NCBI RefSeq assembly: GCF_009792235.1
Contig: NZ_CP046973.1
Span: 4,154,001 to 4,218,000, forward strand
From: Microcystis aeruginosa FD4
GTDB taxonomy: Bacteria > Cyanobacteriota > Cyanobacteriia > Cyanobacteriales > Microcystaceae
DNA length: 64,000 nucleotides
Direction of reading: 5' to 3'
In this document: in pieces, positions 63,605 to 64,000 of the stretch
Position numbering within the stretch: position 1 is the first letter of the stretch
Layout: the number at the start of each line of letters is the position of its first letter
Notes under the pieces: generated by a model
Told to the model about the DNA's origin: nothing
The model's database searches: none
Seen by the model: the letters and a program-made list of their open reading frames with translations, nothing else
Program-made: the position numbers and the translations under genes

Positions 63605-63622
63605 ACACAACATCTAGCGTGT
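63605..63622. promoter_or_regulatory. NrdR-box-like site upstream of nrdA
   Basis: ACACAACATCTAGCGTGT, an imperfect palindrome ending in TAGCGTGT, 70 bp before the nrdA start. NrdR boxes follow ACAC..TAT..GTGT patterns; spacing here differs slightly. Confidence 0.45.
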
Positions 63623-63945
63623 TAAATAATCTTATAACTCTATATGTGGTAGAGCGAGGATTGTTTTGTTCCCTAAAAACAGTGTTTTTGATGACATTTT
63701 CTGGAAAAAATCAAGAATTTTTCTCAGAAAAATAGTTTTTTTGTATGCTTGACAAAAAGCTTTTTCTTTGATAACAGAACAGATTGACTGCTGAGGAGGT
63801 TGTGGTGAGATTTTATTTGTTCTTAACTTTTCGATAATTTAAGACAAGAGTGGATTAAAAGTCAAATTTCTTCTGAGAACCTCTGAGAGAGTAAAATTTC
63901 TCTTTTCGCTATTTATTGGCTTACCGCTAGAATAATAGGACAAAA

Positions 63946-63963
63946 ACGCTATATATAGCGTGT
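63946..63963. promoter_or_regulatory. NrdR-box-like palindrome before the edge gene
   Basis: ACGCTATATATAGCGT is a perfect 16-bp palindrome, followed by GT so that it shares TAGCGTGT with the nrdA-proximal site. It lies 18 bp before the start of the partial gene at 63982. Confidence 0.5.
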
Positions 63964-63981
63964 AGCCAGTAGAGGACAAGG

Positions 63982-64000
63982 ATGAAATATTTAGAAGAAT
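63982..64000 (+). CDS. Start of an unidentified gene (cut by window edge)
   Basis: ATG at 63982 follows AGAGGACAAGG, a good ribosome site. Only MKYLEE is visible, too little to identify. It is divergent from nrdA across 446 bp (63536-63981) that otherwise holds only AT-rich sequence and the two NrdR-like sites. Confidence 0.5.

Noticed and set aside
1..64000. tRNA or rRNA genes
   Set aside because: The gaps were scanned for T-loop motifs (GTTCGAATC types) and acceptor stems; none was convincing.

Overview
The window looks like a chromosome segment of a colonial freshwater cyanobacterium, most likely Microcystis (M. aeruginosa group). Direct support: many HIP1-type GCGATCGC sites; dense heptamer repeats of the type TGATAAC and GGGTGTG/GGGTGTA between genes; an rpmH-rnpA-PH-yidC-jag block; cyanobacterial families such as the Rre1/Ycf29-type regulator, PilB with a C-terminal zinc ribbon, DUF29 paralogs and Uma2; and a heavy load of insertion sequences and miniature inverted-repeat elements (MITEs). 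The genus call is inference from repeat style and gene content, not from a marker gene.

Layout. 1-9132: a 5'-truncated B12-binding radical SAM gene, an unknown gene, then pilC, pilT and pilB on the minus strand. pilB is split by a complete 1222-bp IS630-type element with a TA target duplication. 9133-16.5 kb: a MITE-rich gap, grpE, a HAD hydrolase whose last codons come from a MITE, a glycogen debranching-type enzyme, and the plus-strand operon rpmH-rnpA-PH protein-yidC-jag. 16.5-25.2 kb: a GT-C glycosyltransferase pair, a pyruvate kinase-like protein, gatB, an orphan ParA, a secreted HExxH protein and a J-domain/pentapeptide fusion. 25.4-33 kb: an AI-2E transporter-type protein, a solute-binding protein, a DUF2079 protein, miaA, ftsH, and a candidate structured RNA with an intrinsic terminator. 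32.7-42.5 kb: DUF29, a DUF29-chimera relic, lipB, a pentapeptide membrane protein, a DUF39 homocysteine-biosynthesis-type protein, a methyltransferase, HupE/UreJ, Uma2, an AraC regulator divergent from a stand-alone sulfatase C-terminal domain, and a Crp regulator. 42.8-50.3 kb: a PlsY-like/dikinase fusion convergent with a divergent PEP synthase-like gene, an Rre1-type response regulator and an orphan HigA-like antitoxin. 51-56 kb: three tandem DUF29 paralogs, a ROK kinase, a decayed IS607-type transposon and a Crp/Fnr regulator. 56.4-64 kb: a LON-N protein, IS605-type debris with a dead tnpB, a zinc-ribbon/RelE-like protein, an APH-fold kinase, nrdA and the start of one more gene.

Working together: pilB-pilT-pilC encode the type IV pilus motor and platform, and the pilB insertion predicts a non-piliated cell unless a second pilB exists. 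rpmH to jag couples ribosome, RNase P and membrane insertion. The two PEP-utiliser genes sit tail to tail, and the PlsY-like fusion is the most unusual coding architecture seen. No tRNA, rRNA or CRISPR array was recognised. All calls come from reading the sequence; no search was run.
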